This document shows, one piece after another, positions 34,801 to 48,142 of a stretch of 64,000 nt of DNA. The notes below the pieces were generated by a model that saw only the letters and a list, made by a program, of their open reading frames with translations, was not told where the DNA came from and made no database searches. Source of the stretch: Ophioderma brevispina (lineage: Eukaryota; Echinodermata; Ophiuroidea; Amphilepidida; Ophiodermatidae); contig JAMKCH010072049.1 of assembly GCA_023653785.1 (NCBI GenBank), forward strand, positions 62,001-126,000. The letters run 5' to 3'. Numbering within the stretch: the first letter of the stretch is position 1; each line of letters starts with the position of its first letter. A program made the translations under genes and the position numbers.

Positions 34801-37800
34801 CTGCACAAATTACCAAAAAAACGTTTCTTCCGATGGGTGATCTAAAAGAAAAAAACTAGATAAATATTCACCATAACTCACATGTAGGAGAAGCAAGCAA
34901 AACAGTATTCAACTCTCACACAAAAAAAAAAAAAACAACTTACCGGGCAAAAGACTGCAATTTAGTAACTCTTAAACTTGATCGCCTCCATAATTAACAC
35001 CTCAAAATACAAATAAACAAAACCACATGACACCAAAAATTTAAGCATTGAGAATATAGTAACTCACATTCACTATTCATTGACTACCACAACTAATCCA
35101 TAAACTGCCTCGGATCCACAAGAACGCATATTAAAACACATTTCAAGGCCTTTCTTCTAAAAAATTTCAAACCTGGAGTTAACCACCACCTTGCCAACTG
35201 CTACCGACCTTATAGGCCTAACACACCTCCCGAAATGATTTGCACTTCCAGTTCATTAAACAAATTAACATTACAGAGCGAGAGCTATCGCAAACCGAAT
35301 TCTGATAAAGAACATCCGAATTAAGACAAAAACTGAACAAACCCAGTGTTGGGAGGACCACATTCGGAAATAAGTCAATGAAACAAACACAATTACGTGT
35401 TAGAAATATAAAACAAAACCAATGAATAAGAAGGTTTCCGAATTAAATTCCCGACGATCTACAAGTAACACTGGGCTGACATCCAGGCATGAAGCAAAAG
35501 CCTAATTGTAAACTACAAACACAAGGTCGGCTCAAATATTTCTATGCACAAAATATACCTAAACACTTAAAATCCGCCAGACAGTACCCAAAACTAGCAA
35601 GCCTAAACTCAAAAAAAACTACCAAGTACAATTCCTGAGCCTACATATACGTAAACAAGCAAACAATCTCCCACTCACGCACCGACGGTTCACACACAGA
35701 TTTACACATCTTCCAACAAGTAAGGATTGCTTCATGGCATACACCAACAACAGTATGGATCCAATTAAGCCAATGAACCAAATCTCACCGAACATTCTAC
35801 AAAATAACAGTCCACTCGAACATTTCCATTCACAATTAAATACATGACTGAACTCGCGCAAGGCAGATCAAACCCATCGACCGAATACTTGGAAAACCGC
35901 AGTAAAAAAAAGGAAAGTGAGGGGTACGCTAATCTACCAGCTTATCCACACCAAAGATTTTATCAAAACCTTTAAAAATCTTCTTTTGATTAGGCTAATA
36001 CGCCAAATAGTCTAATTATATAAAACACCTCAAATTTAACAACACAGACTCATACACTGGCAGCATGGGCAGCATTGAGTAACATACGACGAACACCGTT
36101 GGGATAACAACTCACGAACCATGAACTCACATACAAAAACTTGAAACACTACACTTACAAAACCAAATTGACCCACCACTAACGACAATCGACTTTCAAA
36201 TAACGCAGCTAAAAAATCACATCACTCCATACGACAAACAAAAAACAAACAATATCAAAAAACCTGAACTACAAGTTTGAGCACCATATAAAAACCACAC
36301 GAAAAAACGCCAAGCTGAACAACATATTGTATTGAAACTCGCACACCCACACACATTCGAACGCAAAGTATGCTATATAAAACAATGCAAAATAATACTA
36401 GAATTAAAAACTAAATAGACGAAACTCAGTTTTGGATAGACCTCACAGAAACATGAACCATTATACAAAAAAGTACATTAACAACTTGGACCCACTTCAC
36501 CACTGGTACTGGTGTTGTGGTGATCCCTTTAGAGCAGCAACCTGCTAAACTGGGATTGTGCAGAGGGGCGTCGACAGCCAGCCGACAAGTGAGAAAAAAT
36601 AGGTGCTCCAAAAATCAAAGAGAAAATGTTTACAACCAAAAGGTGCACTATGTACAAATAACGAGCAGGTTATTCTAGCACCAAATGGCCATATAGGGGC
36701 TGTTCATATCCTGATGGCTGGAGAAGATAGCTCTGAAACAGTGTAATGATGGAGTCACATGAAGAAGATGGATTGTGTGCAGGACGTCCCAAATGGCAAC
36801 ACTTCTAGGGAAAAAATGCATATTGGTATGCATTTAAGTTATAAGATTTGTGTGTTGTACTCAATGTAGATGATTTATTCTGGCTGATATATGTGAGTCA
36901 TCACGTTTCAAATGTGGAAATAACGCAGGGGTAAACACACAATCATTCATACGGACAAACAACAAGCAGGACAATATCAAAAAACTGAAACACAAGTACC
37001 CACCATATACAAACCACACGCAAAAAAAACGCCAAGCTGCGTACATAATTGCCATATATTGAGACACGCACACCCACAATACGAACCCAAAGTATGCTCA
37101 CAACAACATGCAAAAAATATAGAATAAACAACTAACAGACGACGAACTCCGTTGGGATCATAACTCAACAGGAGAAACATGAAATCAGTGACAAAAAACT
37201 ACATAACAAACAACTTGGACCCACTTCACAACATCAGATCACCATTTGAAATGAACACAGGTAAAACACACAATTCACTTTCATTACGGACAAACAAAAC
37301 AGCAGGACAATATTCCGACTCTCAACTAAATTTACGCACCCATTACAAACCCAAACGCAAAAATCAAGCTGCCACACACAAAAAAAATGCAACGAATACA
37401 TCCCAAAACCGATTAAAACTGCTGTTCCAACCTCAGGGCTATATATTTGACTAACACACACAAACACCACCAGCACGAACGAAGGATAATATATAACAGC
37501 TACAAAATACTACTAGAATTAGGAAATAATTGACCAAAGTATAAAAAACTATAAACGGCCTACTTAGCTCACAGCACACGATCAAAATGCACATATCGAT
37601 CATCAATTCACGCATGCGGCCCACAAAGCCACGCTTAATTATACAATTGCCAATCAGTTACGCATAAATGAAAGGCCATAAACCACTGCTATAATATGAC
37701 AGGCTTTAACCTAGTATTCACACCTAATTTACTACTAAATGCTATATGCATTTAACATGAAAAACTCACCAAATAACCAGCTCTAACGCTATAGAATCAT

Positions 37801-37900
37801 AAAATAAAACTATAGCATCGGTCAGTAGTTTCACCAATCACAGCCATTAAGTAAGGCGGCACTGGCAAATCACGCAATCCACCATAAATTCAAATACCGT
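34800..37900. repeat. A/C-biased region with a degenerate ~300-bp repeat
   Basis: Except for 36480-36930, the plus strand here is rich in A and C and poor in G. Segments 36220-36420, 36945-37180 and 37265-37510 are diverged copies of one unit. Shared pieces include ACGGACAAAC, GACAATATCAAAAAAC, CCATATA.AAACCACACG, AACGCCAAGCTG, ACGCACACCCACA, CAAAGTATGCT and ACAACTTGGACCCACTTCAC. Minus-strand ORFs here are Cys/Val/Phe-rich shadows of the bias. Confidence 0.6.
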
Positions 37901-39520
37901 CAGTTTCCCGCTTCCAAATGAAAGGTCTTCAGAATACGCTTGAAGTTTGTTCCACACTATAGCACACAATCGCCGATCAACGAAAAGCGCAACAACTTAA
38001 CGTTGTGAATTTCCAGTTTGAAATTAACCGCCGCCACAAATTATAAATCCAAGTTCAACTGAAGCATATCCGTCAAACAACGAACAACAGTTAACAGAAA
38101 GCATGAACCCGGTAATTTGTAAAGCGAGTTCACTATGTAGCATGTTGACCACTACCAGATTGAAGAAGCATACTTAAACACAAACGGCCAATGAATTAAG
38201 AATTATCGACAAAGTCAGCAAGAATGCGTGCTGCCATGAGAATATACGCTGGACGGGGCGAGGGCACATGGTCCAACGCAATATTTATTCTACAAACAAC
38301 ATATAGCTGCGCTTCGTATTAAACTATGACGATGTTGACAAAACAAGGTTTGATAACTATGCATAAAGTTATACGAAGAATCGCTAGTATGACGCCGATA
38401 AATGGCGTTTTACATATACATGTGCAGTATTTCGAGAACCTTTTGACGCCTGAGTGAAAGCCCAGATGTATTGGTATAAGCAAGTGACAGCCCAAGAGGG
38501 TTCACGCAAAAAGTGAGCGGTGATCGCTATCAGATTGGCTAGACGCACGCGACTAAACAAAAGGCGGGGATGCGGTAACCATGGATTCATAAGCATCACG
38601 CACAACTTACATAAAACTGGAAGCACCTTGACCGTAGACAAATAGTTTATATTGAATGCTGCGAAACAATATAAACTCAATTATGCCACGAATGTTAGTT
38701 CACCAACGAGAGTTTACGGTAATACTATTAATAAGACCTGCACCTAGAGAAGAAAACAGTAAATAGTCAAAACATAATCCAGTAGCAAAAAGAGCTCCTT
38801 TACATTAGTCACACATGAAGATGATGATTGTGTTAATTTTCGGCTTTTTATGAATCCGACCTACTTGAATCATGAAAATAACCATATCAATTAATTTCTC
38901 CATGCTTAAGGATTATCCCAAATATGGTGTTTCGTTTGTTTTCCTATGGTGTCTAGGTCAAAGCGTATGTGATAATCGATTTTCGGTCAGCATCCCCAAA
39001 AAGATGACCGCCATAAATGGCTGCCAAGGAAATCCCATGGTGCAATATTAATTTTGGAAAACATCAAAATTCATCACCTAGACACCTTTGAGGATTACAA
39101 AAAAGTAGATAAGACCAAAATATATCAATAGGGTGCATGGGAAGCCTATCGCACGACTAAACTAAAACGGCATGGATTCAGAGTTGATTAAGGGGGATGG
39201 CCCGATTTAAGTATACTAATGGTTTATCTCGATAGAAAAAAAAATTCCCAAAAACCCCATCCGTAAAGTGCGCGAAGAATTTCAATCCGTTTTGATATGA
39301 GAGCGAAACGGGATGGTGAGCTCATAGAGTACTGTGTAAAAATTAAAACAATATTAGCACACTTTTTTTTTGAAGGGCGCCCAATTTTTCAAAAATGTGA
39401 GGATTTTTTAGCACGGTTGCGCATTGGGAACTGGCTCGTAAAACAATACTAGCTGTAATGGTTAGCTAGAAAATGTCTATGTGTCACAAAAGAAGAATTG
39501 TGTTACTAGAATAATATTAT
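37900..39520. other. Unassigned sequence
   Basis: No protein domain, terminal repeat or RNA gene was recognised. Confidence 0.4.
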
Positions 39521-39524
39521 CGGG

Positions 39525-39765
39525 GATCCCCGTAATAATTTCAACGGCTGCTGGAAAACGCCTTCCAATGTGAAATAAGCCGGGAAATAGCGCCATGTAC
39601 AGTGTCTACGCTACTCCATTAGTTGTTTTAATAGTTCGGGCAAGTCAAGTTAGAGGTTATTTTCTCGAGGTGGCCCTATTCCCATGGACGGACATCAACG
39701 TAGCATTTCTAGCTATGCGTTAAGTCCAATATGGGATCCAATTCTAATTACAAAATCGCCTTATT
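39525..39765 (-). repeat. Dispersed repeat, inverted partner of 8360-8582
   Basis: Starts TATCGGGGATCCCCGT and ends with AATTCTAATTAC. It is the reverse-strand copy of 8360-8582. Confidence 0.65.
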
Positions 39766-39810
39766 TTGTGATAAATAGCATTTTTACATTCTCTTTCGCA
39801 GTATAGTTAT

Positions 39811-40198
39811 GAGAGTGGCGTGGTCTAGCGGTTAGAGAGCTTGCCTTTGGACCCAATGGTTCCCCGGATTCAATCTCAGTTGGGCCTTACGTGCTGGATT
39901 TGTCTAAGGTACTGAATTCTGCGATTTAATGGTAGAGGAGCTATTGATTAGAATCAGAATTGCCACTTTCCTCACGGTTCATTGATATGGGCAAAATGAA
40001 CCATGAAAAGCTCTCCACTGTACCCATTGTGTGTGTCTCCGTCAATGTTTGGATGTAAGCAACGGGCGCGGTAGCTGCTGCCATTTGTATAAGTTGCTTT
40101 GTCTCTGTCTAAAATATGTGAATTAAATAATGTTAAGCGCTGAGATACTTGGTTTCTCTGGTAGAGCGCTATATCAAATGCCTAATAGAATAGAATAG
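39811..40198 (+). mobile_element. tRNA-derived SINE
   Basis: The head is tRNA-like. GGCGTGGTCTAGCGGTTAGAG fits the pol III A box, and GGATTCAATC at 39866-39875 fits the B box. A body of about 300 bases follows, with a 3' tail TTAAGCGCTGAGATACTTGG, then TAGAGCGCTATATCAAATGCC, then (TAATAGAATAGAATAG). A GCGCTATA..AAATGCC tail followed by a short simple repeat is the kind of LINE-shared 3' end seen in SINEs of many marine animals. Length and layout are complete, so this is probably a full-length copy. Confidence 0.8.
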
Positions 40199-40199
40199 T

Positions 40200-42005
40200 T
40201 CCTAGACCAATTTACAAAAGTAAACTGGGCCCCAAAAATATCAAATTTTTGAAAATTGGCGGGCGCTCTTAATATTGGTCGCCAAAATGGGGCACATTCT
40301 TGCTCCCAACATCCAAACAAACATTCTTTGGCCCTAAGATTTCATAGGATAAATATAAATAAACTTTAACCAATATCAATGCACAGGAGTTGTTCCACAT
40401 TTATTGCAGTAGTGGTTGCAAATAGAAGAAGTCAGGGACTCTCGGTCTTTTCGGTATTCGTGGCCTATAGTTGGGGAATGTAGTGCACAGGTCTCACGTG
40501 AGTGTGCAAATCGGGATAAAATTGTGAATTTTGGTACACAAGTAATTTTGTAAAGGAGAGCGTTTTTTGCCCACCCCTTTCATTGGCCCCAGCTTTGGAG
40601 TCAAGGTTAAACAGGGGTAAAAAATTTAAAGTGTTCTGGATTGTGTTGAAAAGCACACCTGATGTTTGTCTGATTACAAGGATTCCATAGATACCTGTGC
40701 TTATTTGGGAAGGAGTTTAAAAATTGTAAAAATGGTTGGAATGAATTTTGAAAAGTCAATTTGGTTGTAATGTGTTAAACAAAAAGTTGCTCCATTTTGG
40801 TAAAACTTGTTTTTCAATCAATTGTTAAGTTGGTCAGCTCTGCATAGAATGGAAAATAGGAACGAGTTTTGACTATTGACATTTTTCCTTATTAAAAAAG
40901 GCCCGAAAAAAAAGTCAACAGCTATGGAGCTATTGGATTCTATTGAACTGTGAACCTTGTTTTGTTGGATAACGGTGAAAACAGAAAAGCTATTCCCATT
41001 GAAATTACCGGAACAGCAGAAATCCAGGTGTTTTTGTGCTAAGGAGACAGTTACACTATGTGTTATCTGTATTTATTGATTTATTTTATGTATTGCGCAG
41101 ACCTTTGTCACACATCATGGCCAAACAAATCCAATTTTTGCTTGAAAAAAAAATGGCGAAAACCAGGAATTTTGCGATTGTTTTAGTATTTGTCGCATTT
41201 TTGATGACGTCATGTTTGACGTCACTGTAACGTCATAAAAGGTATGTTTTGTTACTTTTTTGGTATCAACTGTACTCGGGAGGGTCATAGCTATCCATAG
41301 TTCATCAATCCGTTTACGAGATACTAGGGGGCGGATTCCGCCCCGCGGTTGAAGATGGTCCAAAAAGCCGGGCTCTTTTAGGGTTAAGCTACAGAAACAA
41401 TTTGCACCACATATTAGCTAGACCAAAAGCAAACTTGATTGTTGACCTATGTAAAGAAAAGTGACGTTTTCGGACATTTTACAGTTTTTACCAGATAACT
41501 CCGAGCTATAAGCAACAGATAGTGTAAACTAATACCTTTAGAATCTTGTAATATGAGAAGCATATCATGGGCTTTTCGACATGATTGGAAGCATTTTAAA
41601 AATTTTGACCCTGTATAACTTTGAAAACAAGCTGGGATTCAATAAGGGGGTGGCAATGCTTCCATAACCATTTTATGGATTATCAAGGCCTAAAGTGCTT
41701 GTGTGTAAAACTTCACAATTTTAACCTGAAGCGCACACTCTTTCACTACAGTCCCCTGCTATATCGTTGTCTGAAATCTTGCTACCGATTGACATTGTAA
41801 CCCTCTGCTGACTCGACCATAAATACGGAAAAACCCACACAACACAATGATTTTACCAATTTGTGGTACTCCACCTTCTGAACATCTACTAAACATTGAT
41901 AGGTAACGTGTTTTGCCGTCCTGTTAACAACGTAGGGTTTTTAACATGTTAAATGTATTTAAATACGGGTTTGCTATAATCGAGCTAGGGATACAAACAC
42001 TTCTA
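40200..42005. other. Unassigned, with a CRE-like cluster
   Basis: No gene recognised. Small ORFs at 41036-41230 and 41115-41363 overlap on opposite strands and have no domain. A cluster of TGACGTCA sites lies at 41205-41235. Confidence 0.4.
41205..41235. promoter_or_regulatory. Cluster of CRE-like TGACGTCA sites
   Basis: TGACGTCA occurs at 41205-41212 and 41217-41224, and a one-mismatch TAACGTCA at 41228-41235, spaced 12 and 11 bases. TGACGTCA is the palindromic site bound by CREB/ATF bZIP factors. No nearby transcript start can be shown, so a role is only a possibility. Confidence 0.4.
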
Positions 42006-42009
42006 AATA

Positions 42010-44230
42010 AAACCAGATGTCTTCAATGAAAGAACAGGTGCAGCTTTCATTTTGCCTCTAGCTGCAAATGTCAAAGCCAGCCGTCACAGGAATTTTCATT
42101 AATGTTGCACACACTAAATATAAACTCAAATCCCGAAGTTTAATCGTCCTTCCGTGTTTCTAACATTGCCTATATCTCCCATGGATCCAGTTTGCTACCT
42201 TTTCTTATTGTCATGATAGATATTATGTTTGACACCCGTATTCTCTAAATACCGATATATGCCACTTCACTATTAACTTCTGTGGCATCAAGGGTGTGTT
42301 TTTTGTTTCATAATTATTTTCTGAACACTATTTCAGATGTAAACTCAATAATAGATGCCACCAGAAAAATGATCTAACGTAACGTATAATGCCAATGATA
42401 GGAATTTCTCGTTAGCCGATGGGCGATAACTTAGACTAGAGTATCTTTCGAAAAGTCAGAAAATACGACCAGAATCGTATCACGTTTTTTAGACTTCCTT
42501 TAGCAATGATGTAAATATACAAGCGTATGTGGGAGAGTCTAGCAGAAAAAATAAATGCAATAGAGCAAAGCTATCCTTACCACGGTACTCAATGGTGATG
42601 CCATTGATGTAATGTTTGTGATTTGTATTCTCTCTCAAAAAACTACATATACCATGCCATTGGCAACCAAGGTTTTTCTGACATCAAAATTTGTATGAAG
42701 ATTCAAAACATACATGGGGTCACTTAGATGTATTCTAGGGGCCAATGTTTATACAGGTGTCAAAAGTATAAAATTGTCCAAAATGTGTTTAAAACTATAC
42801 CATCATGTTTACATTACCTTTCAAGGATTAAGAAGGGTCTAGTTTGCCCTCTCTGAGGGTTAGAGTTACAAGATTTAAGACAAAACAAGTGCAAGATCAC
42901 GTGGGGGTAAAATGTCAGATTCTTCGGTCTGTTTTAAAAACTGTGTCAAATTTTTCGTCTTACTGTCCTAAACCGAAATAGCAGGTCACATAGTCCTATG
43001 GCGTTTTGATGATAATTAAGAAGGAAATTGGCTGGTTTCCACAGGCTATGGGAGTCACTAGCCATACGGTAACGTCTCACTGAAAGATGTAACACAGAAT
43101 TTATATATATTGTCTATAAGTATGACCATAACGATTTAAAACCATTTTTCACAAGATGGGACCATTCTGTAAAATGAGACCTTGAACTGTCTTTAGCCTA
43201 TTGTACTAAAACAATAGTCAGTAGATATGGCAAAACTACACCTCTTCAAAACCAAACAGCATTGTATTATGTTAGAACAATTTACGCACTTTTATTGTTC
43301 ACCCCTGTACAACTTTTCCCCCTTAAATCACTCAAGAACACATTTTAAAAATGACACCCATGAATTTTCAATCTCCATGAAAATAGTTTTGGAAAAACAT
43401 TGGTGTCCAAAATTGTATTATGAAAAAAACTAATCAAACATCAGTTACATTTCCCATGTACTAACATGCATTTGCTTTGGGCTTCGTAACCTTTGGGTTA
43501 GGATGAGGATCACAATTGAGTGCATGTACTCTGTCTTGGGGACACTATTATTTAGACCAATTTTTTTGCTTCTGAAGCTGTCCTGCTCAACCGGTTTGGG
43601 CCCGGAGGGGGTAGACGCCAGAAATTTTAAGCCTTTTATAATTATGAAGCATTTTCTTGTGCTTTGGCTTATATAGGCGTTTTTGAACTACCGATTGCAG
43701 AATTTCTCCAAAATGACCGTGATTCCTGGGAAATCGAGCCGGTTTACACCCTCACAATGGCTGTGATCATCATCTGCAAAAAAGGAGATCTTTGGGACAT
43801 TTTCCCGTCCCTTTTAACACAGTAAAGAATACTCATTGTGTCTGTGTTGTGCATTCAAGTGGTATATACAACTAACACTTTCAATCATACTTAATTGAGC
43901 GCATTTATGATCATTCAATATTTGATTAATCAAATCAATTAACCATAGAAGATGGCTCCAAAATGGCTATAATTCGTTACTACATATCCCAAGAGCTGTA
44001 TGTTTTTTTATATATCACTATAACTCATCTAGAGCAGGTTTTAATATACGCTAAAAGTGATTGATAATTGCAAGATGGCATCCTAGAGGGACGTAAAATT
44101 TGGCTGCCAATGATGTCAGCAAGTAAGTTCAGTAATTCATTCACTTTTTAGGCTAAAGAGATATTTTTGGTGATTTTGGTTGGATGACCATTCCAAATTC
44201 CAGTGAGACTAATTTAAGTGTCCATGAGCC
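42010..44230. repeat. Long dispersed repeat, direct copy of 45590-46730
   Basis: Segment 42010-42640 matches 45590-46125 (CATTTTGCCTCTAGCTGCAAA, CGTTAGCCGATGGGCGATA, GGAGAGTCTAGCA, GGTACTCAATGG, TGATTTGT..TCTCT). Segment 43900-44230 matches 46375-46730 (CAATATTTGATTAATCAA, GGCTATAATTCGTTAC, GAGATATTTTTGGTGATTT). The unit here is about 2.2 kb; the downstream copy lacks most of the middle. No coding domain was recognised in either. Confidence 0.65.
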
Positions 44231-44544
44231 ATTAGATTATGCATTGGAGGGTTGTTAATGATTCTTCACCGTATTTGTCCGTTATTACCGTGGTTCGCAT
44301 ACGGTATGCAGACACGCTCCTCCGTCTAACATCAGTCCTATCTTCCCATTATGTCTAGCCTTATTCCCTTTCACTTTTATTACGATCTCTCTGGATTGTA
44401 CTGGCCACTACCTTATATCTGTTTCAAGCAAAAGTGGGCAGTACAAACAAGCATACTAATAGAAGTCGCGTCCTACATCGTTTGGGTGACGGATTTTTTT
44501 TTGTGTTAAATTATAATCGCGTCATGGATACCTACCATGAACAT

Positions 44545-44680
44545 GACACGGCGTGCTAGTAATACGGGAATAGCCGGTTCGAGTCCGGCCACGCGCAAAT
44601 GGGTTCTTTGTGTGATTTGGCTATCTCCAGGGGAACTGGCGAACTAATAGTTAAAATTCAATATATATAATTTGCAATTC
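44545..44680 (+). mobile_element. SINE fragment with tRNA-like B box
   Basis: GTGCTAGTAATACGGG, then GGTTCGAGTCC at 44576-44586 (a perfect pol III B box), GGCCACGCGCAAATGGGTTCTTTGTG and GGGGAACTGGCGAAC. The same order occurs at 47975-48125. This pattern is a short SINE rather than a tRNA gene, because no acceptor stem closes. Confidence 0.6.
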
Positions 44681-45319
44681 GAACAATCGTACATTGTCGT
44701 AAAGTTGCGAAATCAATTACATATCACACTTTTAGAGTATAGATGTGTGGTGACCGGCGTGATATGCGCATATTTGGAGCCTTTGTACAGGCACCAAAAG
44801 TCGTGCCTTTAACACTTACCTATTTACACCATTTATGAAAGAAGGAAAACCCTTATATGAGGATCTATAGACTTTATATCTGTCACTTTTAAGCTACTTC
44901 CGCCATTTTCCAAAATTCTAATTCTTTCGGGTAGATCCGGGGGTAGATCACTGTCAGTAAGCCTCTATTTTGTTGGGACAAGGAAATTATACTACTGCAG
45001 ATGTATATTATATCATACATAATAACATACAGTTTGCTCTTTCGTCTCCGGGGATCAAGTAAATATACATGCCGAATAAATATCGTGTGTATAAATTATA
45101 GACTCGCAACTAACCGGCGCGAATAAAGATACATACACTGTCTTAATCCGGTTCCCTCTGGACAAAGTCTTTCCCCTATTGCAAAACAATGATATTAACG
45201 ATCCCCTCAGCTAACAGTTACCATTAAATGAAACATAGCCGTGTAAGGAATGTAGTGCCTGCACTGAGTACTTTATTGGCAATGAGTAACTTAATTGGTG
45301 ACTCACTGACCTGTTTATC

Positions 45320-45480
45320 GGGCAGTCTGGGATAGCTTAGAGGTATTAACCAGAGGACCCCGGGTCGAATCTTGGCTCATGCAGGTGTGCTCTCGAATTT
45401 TCTTTCAAGGATATCTGCTTGCGTTCCGATTCTGTGTTGGTATATCTTGTCTATATGTTCAACAGGCGATGCGCTCTTCC
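45320..45480 (+). mobile_element. tRNA-like SINE head
   Basis: GGGATAGCTTAGAGGTATTAAC (A-box-like), then CCGGGTCGAATCTTGGC (B-box-like), then a non-tRNA body. No 3' tail was recognised, so the right boundary is arbitrary. Confidence 0.45.
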
Positions 45481-45589
45481 TTTCTCTTCTGTGTTACTTT
45501 CTAGATGGTACTCCAACATTGATTGTGAAATAATTGCACTACTGTAGCTTCTTGTGTAGTACGATACACTCCTGGCTAAAATGAAAGCC

Positions 45590-46730
45590 CGATTTCTTTA
45601 ATGAAAGACACATGAACGTGTCACATGTGCATTCTTTCTTTCATTTTGCCTCTAGCTGCAAACTGTCAAGCTCATCCTTCACAGGATGTCATTAATGCGG
45701 TATCTCTAAAATAACTCAATCTATTTCGAATTGGGGGCTGAATATTTTGTGGCGGTTTCATCGTCTTCACTCTCTAACCATGCTGTTATCTTACCCTGGA
45801 TTCAGCTCCACTGTTCCTTTATGGCTGTAGTAATGACTTGATACCGTAGTCTGCAGCAAGGTAAGATGTAATATCGGTAAAGGGATTTCTTGTTAGGCGA
45901 TGGGGCGATAGCTCAGACTGGAGTATCTTCCAAAAGTTCAGAAATGCCGACCAGATTCGTTGTCCTTTTAGCTCCTGTAGCAATGATTGTTCAGCGGGGG
46001 GGGGGTTAAAAATGTTGGAGAGTCTAGCATGTATGAACAAAGTAATGTATTGAGCGAAGCTTAGTTACCAGGGTACTCAATGGATGCAATCATGTAATGT
46101 GTTGATTTGTGGTTCTCTATAAAACCGCTTCAAATGTAAAAATTGAATTTACAGTTTAAAATTGTCATCATTATATGGTGACTTATTATTGTAAATTTTT
46201 TGTGCTTGTCCAGTCAAAACAGCTATTGTGGCCAATCAAAATTATGATCAGTAACCATGCTATCAAGAAATCGATATGGCCCTCAATAAATAAACATCTA
46301 TATTGATCTACTTTACCGCGTAGAAACTGGTGTATACTAACCGCTTTAGCATCAATATATTAAGGCAATAACATTTTATGAATCTCTTTCAATATTTGAT
46401 AATCAATCATTAACCTATTGAAGTTGGCTCGAAAAATGCCATAATTCATTACACATTAGTTATGAGCTGCAATTGCTTGTTTGTTATATCTTTTAACTCG
46501 TTCTTTTTAATGGTATCTGCATGGCTGCCTCCCGCTTGAAGCTCTATAAATCTCATTGATTATGAATATGAGTATGCTGTATGTGATAATCTGTATTTTC
46601 CTAGTTTGGGGATGGAGAAGATTTTGGTGATGTCTAATTTACTGTGATGAATTTTGTAAAGCAAAATTTGGTTTTGTTTTCTTTTTATGCAAACATATAT
46701 CGCCAATCGTTAATTAGATAATTAGAATGT
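45590..46730. repeat. Shorter direct copy of 42010-44230
   Basis: Aligns with 42010-42640 and then, after the missing middle, with 43900-44230. A G run of nine or more lies near 45996-46006. Confidence 0.65.
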
Positions 46731-47865
46731 TTCCTAGGAACCATGCTTTGTCCACCAACGGGAATGTCAGTACATAGTAATTAAAACAGTTACTTAAGAA
46801 TATCTTTCCTGTTTAAATATTTATATATTCATGTAATTAACAATAAATAATATATATATATATAATTCAGTTAATCCTTTATACCCTTAAGTAATATTCG
46901 TCCAAATCCAGCTATATGGTGGTATTATATATCGCCCACCTGACCAATCACATTTTCTTACTGTTTTTGAACCATACACGCTTGATGAAGTAAGCATTTA
47001 TGTGGCGTATAACAGTACCCATAGGGTATAAATTGCAAATTCAGCTCCGGAATGTTTTTCAAACTGTTTGAAATTTCATTATTTCGGACATAATGAGATA
47101 AAAACAAAAACTACATGCGACACCCTTGGGCAGTTTGATTATTTTCCACTTACTACATCCTGTGTAAAACTGATGCTTTTAATTGCGGGCAAATATGATT
47201 TTTCATAAAAATCTATTTTTCCACCTCTTTCTATCGGAAATATGCATATAGAGGCGCTATAACATAAAAACCATGACCTTTGTAGGCCATTATGGCAAGA
47301 TTCACCCTTTAAATAACGAAAGGCAATCACTGCAAATTTCATGTTTGAGAATATTTAAAACTATGTTCGCTATCTAAAATGAAGAAAATGTTCCTATAAA
47401 GAAGCCAGGTGAGTAAGTAATGTTATAAGTTGATTTAAATGTTGGCAAAATACTGTATTCATCCCGAAGTGGGTAGGTGGTCTGATCTTTTGAAATGCTG
47501 TTTTATAATTTACACATATAGGCCTATTCACTATCGCCGGTTATTTACATTGCATTTGGAATGCAATGAATTGCTATTGTCTCGTAACCAGTCGGTGGCC
47601 ATGCCGTGTACACAAGTCAATGCTCGTAATTCGTAATTGTTCGTGATAATTCGATTAATATTCTGGCAAAAACTTAGTTTCTAACTAAAATTTAAGTTTT
47701 AACTAAAAAACTTAGTTTTAACTAAAAACTTAATTTTTAACTTCATCTCAAGATCTTGGTGGTTGCCGGCCAAGCGCACATCCATATCAGCTCTTCTTTC
47801 AAACGTGATTGATATTCAAAACAAATATAAATGAATACTAAATTCAAAACAAATATAAATTGTAT
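46731..47865. other. Unassigned AT-rich sequence with small repeats
   Basis: Holds a short (TA)n at about 46850-46864. At 47673-47745 a self-complementary tandem of AACTTAGTTTTAACTAAAA units is present. No gene was recognised. Confidence 0.45.
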
Positions 47866-47866
47866 T

Positions 47867-48125
47867 ATGCAGATATACCGTTATGATGCTATCCACTAGG
47901 AAAGCGATGGACACCTTTCGGACCTAACACCTATAGATGATATCTATCGCTCCTCTACCAATTCAGTCTTGATAGCTCTGTTGCAAGAGCGACGTTCTAG
48001 TAATACGGTCAGAGGGCGCCAGTTCGAATCCAGCCAAGGGCACATGGGTTCTTTTTTAACACCAATGTGCGCTGGCTATAATAAATATTAATTGCCTACC
48101 TGGGGAACTAGTTCAATTTACTCAA
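47867..48125. repeat. Dispersed repeat copy followed by SINE
   Basis: 47867-47972 is the inverted partner of 23128-23240. It is followed by CTAGTAATACGGTCAGAGGGC and AGTTCGAATCC (B box, 48021-48031), then GCACATGGGTTCTTTTT and GGGGAACTAG, the SINE family also seen at 44545. Confidence 0.6.
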
Positions 48126-48142
48126 ATTAACGATTAGGTTCA

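Noticed and set aside
36426..36611. Minus-strand ORF in the G-containing island within the A/C-biased region, possibly a LINE C-terminus
   Set aside because: No RT or endonuclease motif could be matched in any frame nearby.
44545..48060. Possible tRNA genes with good B boxes at 44576 and 48021
   Set aside because: No closing acceptor stem or anticodon arm could be drawn, and both share non-tRNA downstream sequence, so they are SINE heads.
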